A stretch of DNA of 51,520 nucleotides from Phycisphaerae bacterium (lineage in GTDB: Bacteria; Planctomycetota; Phycisphaerae; UBA1845), in the NCBI GenBank assembly GCA_029260075.1, contig JAJDDY010000016.1, positions 1 through 51,520 on the forward strand, read 5' to 3'. The position numbers and the translations under genes were made by a program. Shown here piece by piece: positions 49,198 through 51,520 of this stretch. Within the stretch, counting starts at the first letter, position 1; each line of letters begins with the position of its first letter. The notes below the pieces were generated by a model. It was given only the letters and a program-made list of their open reading frames with translations. It was not told the DNA's origin and ran no database searches.

Positions 49198-49718
49198 TGA
49201 AGTACCGCCATGGCTTTCGTTACGACAATGTCACCCGTCCCCGACGCGTTGCTTATGGTGAACGTCAAGTCTTGATCGCGCACTCTGACGACAATAGATC
49301 CGCCGGTGACGGGGACTCCATACGCGTCGTAGGTTAACACGGACGGTCCTCCGAAGTTTGCTGACACGATCGTGGCGTTGTACGGGCCCTGATCCAGTTG
49401 CACCTGGAATTCAGTTCCCGGACGATCCAAGTCTGGAATCTTCTTTAGCGTGTACGAGTCATTCAGCACGTCGAATTGGATCTTCTGCTTCTTGCTCTTA
49501 AGACGTGCGCACCGCTGAGCGTAGGCGAGGTCGGTTTGGATTTTTCGCTGGACGGCGGCGAGTTGTTGGTTCGTGATCGTACTAAAATACCTCGGCGTAG
49601 CGATGCCCGCCAACAGGGCCATAATGATCAGAACGAACAGCATCTCGATGAGCGTGAAACCCCGATCGCACCGACGCTTCGTCGCGTGTTGCTCGCGTTG
49701 ATTATTGGCTTCGAACAT
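49194..49718 (-). CDS. Pseudopilin (GspH-like)
   Basis: A 174-residue protein with a clean prepilin signal: RRCDRGFTLIEMLFVLIIMA, with glutamate at +5 after the expected cleavage at G/F. The C-terminal part is beta-rich (GGSIVVRVRDQDLTFTISNA). The length and the LAYAQRCARL helix agree with GspH/FimT-type minor pseudopilins. It follows the first gene of the cluster by nine bases. Confidence 0.85.
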   Translation of the reverse strand: MFEANNQREQHATKRRCDRGFTLIEMLFVLIIMALLAGIATPRYFSTITNQQLAAVQRKIQTDLAYAQRCARLKSKKQKIQFDVLNDSYTLKKIPDLDRPGTEFQVQLDQGPYNATIVSANFGGPSVLTYDAYGVPVTGGSIVVRVRDQDLTFTISNASGTGDIVVTKAMAVLQ

Positions 49719-49727
49719 GATGGGGAA

Positions 49728-50282
49728 TTACCTATTGCCGGCAAACTTCCGTGTGACGATTGTCGTATCGATCTTGTTGAGTTCCGCGTTGGACGCGCTG
49801 ATTCCGAAATATCCGTGAGATAGGACAGCCACCCAGCCGACGCTGCCGTCTGCGGGGTCGGCTTCGCCTGGTGAAGCCTTGACCTTCACGGTGCTGAGAT
49901 CGTTGGTCGGATTCTTGGGAAAGGGAGCACGCAGATAGGGTCCGAACAAATACGGACTGCCTGGAACGGTGCTTGTCTTTCCATCGGCGTCCGTATACCG
50001 AGTCAGTTGCTTGGCGAACATCGTGTCCTGGGGCAGCCCTGTCGAAGAATTGTATCCGGGGTATGAACCATGCTCCGCGTAGTAGGCGTCGATTGCCTTG
50101 CGCACGTTCTCCAGCGTCGCCATCAGTGCGGTCGAGGCAGCCGATGTTCCGGCGCTGCTGATGCGCGGCACGGCGATGGCTGAGATGATACCAATGATCA
50201 CCACAACGATGACGAGCTCGACGAGTGAGAACCCCCGTTGTGTTCGCGCGTTCACGCAATTGTTCCTTCCAAAGCGTTGCAT
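49728..50282 (-). CDS. Major pseudopilin (GspG/type IV pilin-like)
   Basis: A 184-residue protein, first in the five-gene operon. Prepilin signal RTQRGFSLVELVIVVVIIGI, then a helix (LMATLENVRKAIDAYYAEHG) ending in SYPGYNSSTGLPQ, as in GspG and related pilins where Y-x2-H-G-x-Y-P is common. The rest is a small C-terminal domain. A prepilin peptidase and the assembly ATPase are not in the window. It should be the main fibre subunit. Confidence 0.87.
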   Translation of the reverse strand: MQRFGRNNCVNARTQRGFSLVELVIVVVIIGIISAIAVPRISSAGTSAASTALMATLENVRKAIDAYYAEHGSYPGYNSSTGLPQDTMFAKQLTRYTDADGKTSTVPGSPYLFGPYLRAPFPKNPTNDLSTVKVKASPGEADPADGSVGWVAVLSHGYFGISASNAELNKIDTTIVTRKFAGNR

Positions 50283-50785
50283 TGGTACCCCGGTGCTAAT
50301 GTACGATACACGCGATTGATTGTGGTCGAGGATGGTCCGCGTAAACCGGCGGGACGGTCTCGCACGCGTGGTCTGGCGGCGCGTCGGTAGGTGTGTGAAC
50401 GAGCGTGATGTATTATCGGCGATCGCCGATCTCGCACGTGCGCGTCGAGGTATGACTGAGTCCTAAAAAACGGTTGCACAGTGCATCACGGCGAGGGGTA
50501 GTTAGGAATCGACCGGGTGCGTGACACAATCGGCGGGCAGATTTCAGAGCCCGAAGCGCCAGCGCCGGGTCTTGGGTGTCAATCAAGCGTGTCGGGACCC
50601 GCTCGCTTGCGCTCGGGGCTCTGACAAGAACTACGGCGGCGACTGAAACGCGCACAGGTTCAATGATTCGCAAGCCGCCAGCAGTGTCACGGACCCGAAT
50701 CGACCTGTCAGTTGGGTATGACGTTGATTCCGCGCTATGATACGTGGTACGCTGGTCCGAGTGGTTCTACGGCCAATGTAACTTC
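50283..50785. other. Intergenic region with GC-rich hairpin repeat
   Basis: About 500 bases between divergent genes. CAGAGCCC (50545-50552) pairs with GGGCTCTG (50616-50623), next to CCGAAGCGCC and CGCTCGCTTGCGCTCGG sequences. Repeats of this wording are, from memory, common in planctomycete genomes. No gene is supported. Promoters for both flanking genes should lie here. Confidence 0.45.
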
Positions 50786-50796
50786 AGGGAGTGATC

Positions 50797-51210
50797 GTGT
50801 CACGAGGTGTTCTACCGATTCTTGTTGCGACGCTCGTTGCGATCGGCGGCTGCGGTGCGGATGTCAACATTCCGGCTGTTGAGACCGTGGGTACATCGGG
50901 ATTGGCCTTCGATTCGAGTGGCGCGGACGGCGGGGTGGGCGCTCCGGCGCCGGTCGTCGCGCTCACGCCCATTAACCCTCTGCCGGGTGTCGACACGTCC
51001 ACGGGTTCGCCGCTGACTGATCTTACGCTGTTTCCGTTGCTCGGGTTTGGTGTGATTGATGACTTGTTGCTGAGTGTGTCCGACGATCGTATTTTGGAAC
51101 TGCTGACGCCGAGCGCACCCCTGCTCAACACGTCCCAAACGTTTCTTGAACGAACGTGTCGAGACGGCGGCGATACGCTAACGTTCTGCCGCCAGCGGTT
51201 TTCCCAATAG
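50797..51210 (+). CDS. Small lipoprotein, unknown function
   Basis: A 137-residue protein with a GTG start at 50797, five bases after AGGGAG. The signal peptide GVLPILVATLVAIGGC ends in a lipobox (IGGC), so the protein should be lipid-anchored at the inner or outer membrane. The mature part is glycine, proline and leucine rich with little motif character (PLTDLTLFPLLGFGVIDDLL) and two late cysteines. I do not recognise a family. Confidence 0.65.
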   Translation: MSRGVLPILVATLVAIGGCGADVNIPAVETVGTSGLAFDSSGADGGVGAPAPVVALTPINPLPGVDTSTGSPLTDLTLFPLLGFGVIDDLLLSVSDDRILELLTPSAPLLNTSQTFLERTCRDGGDTLTFCRQRFSQ

Positions 51211-51520
51211 GCGTCGCGGGGCGCGCCGACATCGCCGCGTGGCCTGGTGTTCGTGTACGCGGTTCGCAGGGCGCGACGGACGCGATGTCAACAATCGCGT
51301 ACGAATGAAACAGCCTTGACCTTCGAGTCGTCGCCCCTAGACTCCACCTGTAGTTTCAAGATACGCTCGCTAGCGCCGCGCCTTGTACACTAGGCCCCTA
51401 AGAACGTGTATGAGAAGATGCATTAGACGGTTTGCGATGAACCGAGCCGCGCCCGGGGGGGAGCCGGTTTAGCCCGCGAGCTACGATAGCTTCCACACCG
51501 GCGCGGCGCGGTAAGAGGCG
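51211..51520. other. Right-edge intergenic stretch
   Basis: About 300 bases after the lipoprotein gene. I see no open frame, RNA or repeat that can be supported. Confidence 0.4.

Noticed and set aside
1-51520. CRISPR arrays, rRNA or tRNA genes
   Set aside because: No regularly spaced repeats with unique spacers were seen, and no cloverleaf or rRNA sequence other than the tmRNA.

Overview
The window looks like a bacterial chromosome segment of moderately high GC carrying a large acquired region on its left two thirds. I lean towards a planctomycete (Phycisphaerae-like) host. The reasons are a PurL with a fused PurS-like domain, a pseudopilin operon in which one pseudopilin carries a Rossmann/GATase-like domain, and a GC-rich hairpin repeat of a kind I associate with planctomycetes. 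No rRNA or tRNA is present to settle this, so the assignment is an inference.

Layout. 1-2.75 kb: the end of an ISL3-type transposase, an excisionase-like HTH gene and an overlapping tyrosine integrase. 2.8-16.4 kb: an array of mostly unrecognised small genes, nearly all on the + strand. Several are acidic and carry zinc-ribbon cysteines. Six of them are preceded by one of two repeated leader sequences (L1 at three sites, L2 at three sites), each with predicted stems that vary in a pairing-preserving way. The array also holds segmental duplications, three shards of a GIY-YIG/YcaQ-like gene, and a 9-base word (CGTAGGCCG) repeated nine times in one orientation.

16.6-36.3 kb: a defence island. 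First comes a ubiquitin-like conjugation operon (Ubl, E2, JAB-E1 fusion, DUF6527-like zinc protein). It is read divergently from an XRE/ImmA-IrrE regulator pair, and the two predicted promoters share one -10 box. Then come an HTH gene, three different DNA methyltransferases and a PLD-type nuclease in one + strand operon. Last is a - strand operon of an Mre11-like nuclease (YhaO), a Rad50-like ATPase (YhaN, split by a frameshift), a small HsdM N-terminal chimera and an OLD-type ATPase/TOPRIM nuclease.

37-51.5 kb: ordinary chromosome. The tmRNA gene (ssrA) has its 3' end facing the island, as expected of an integration site. Then follow a MarR regulator, a secreted His/Tyr/Gly-rich protein, a NikR-like regulator that has lost most nickel ligands, a MITE-like inverted repeat at its stop codon, a FIST sensor protein, purL-purQ, an RlmD-type rRNA methyltransferase with a small DUF6504-like partner, a five-gene pseudopilin operon, and a lipoprotein.

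How the parts fit: the left part is most simply read as one or more integrative elements at ssrA whose cargo combines a leader-controlled small-gene array with stacked anti-invader systems. The least familiar parts are the L1/L2 leader families with their small genes, and the three-methyltransferase plus PLD operon.
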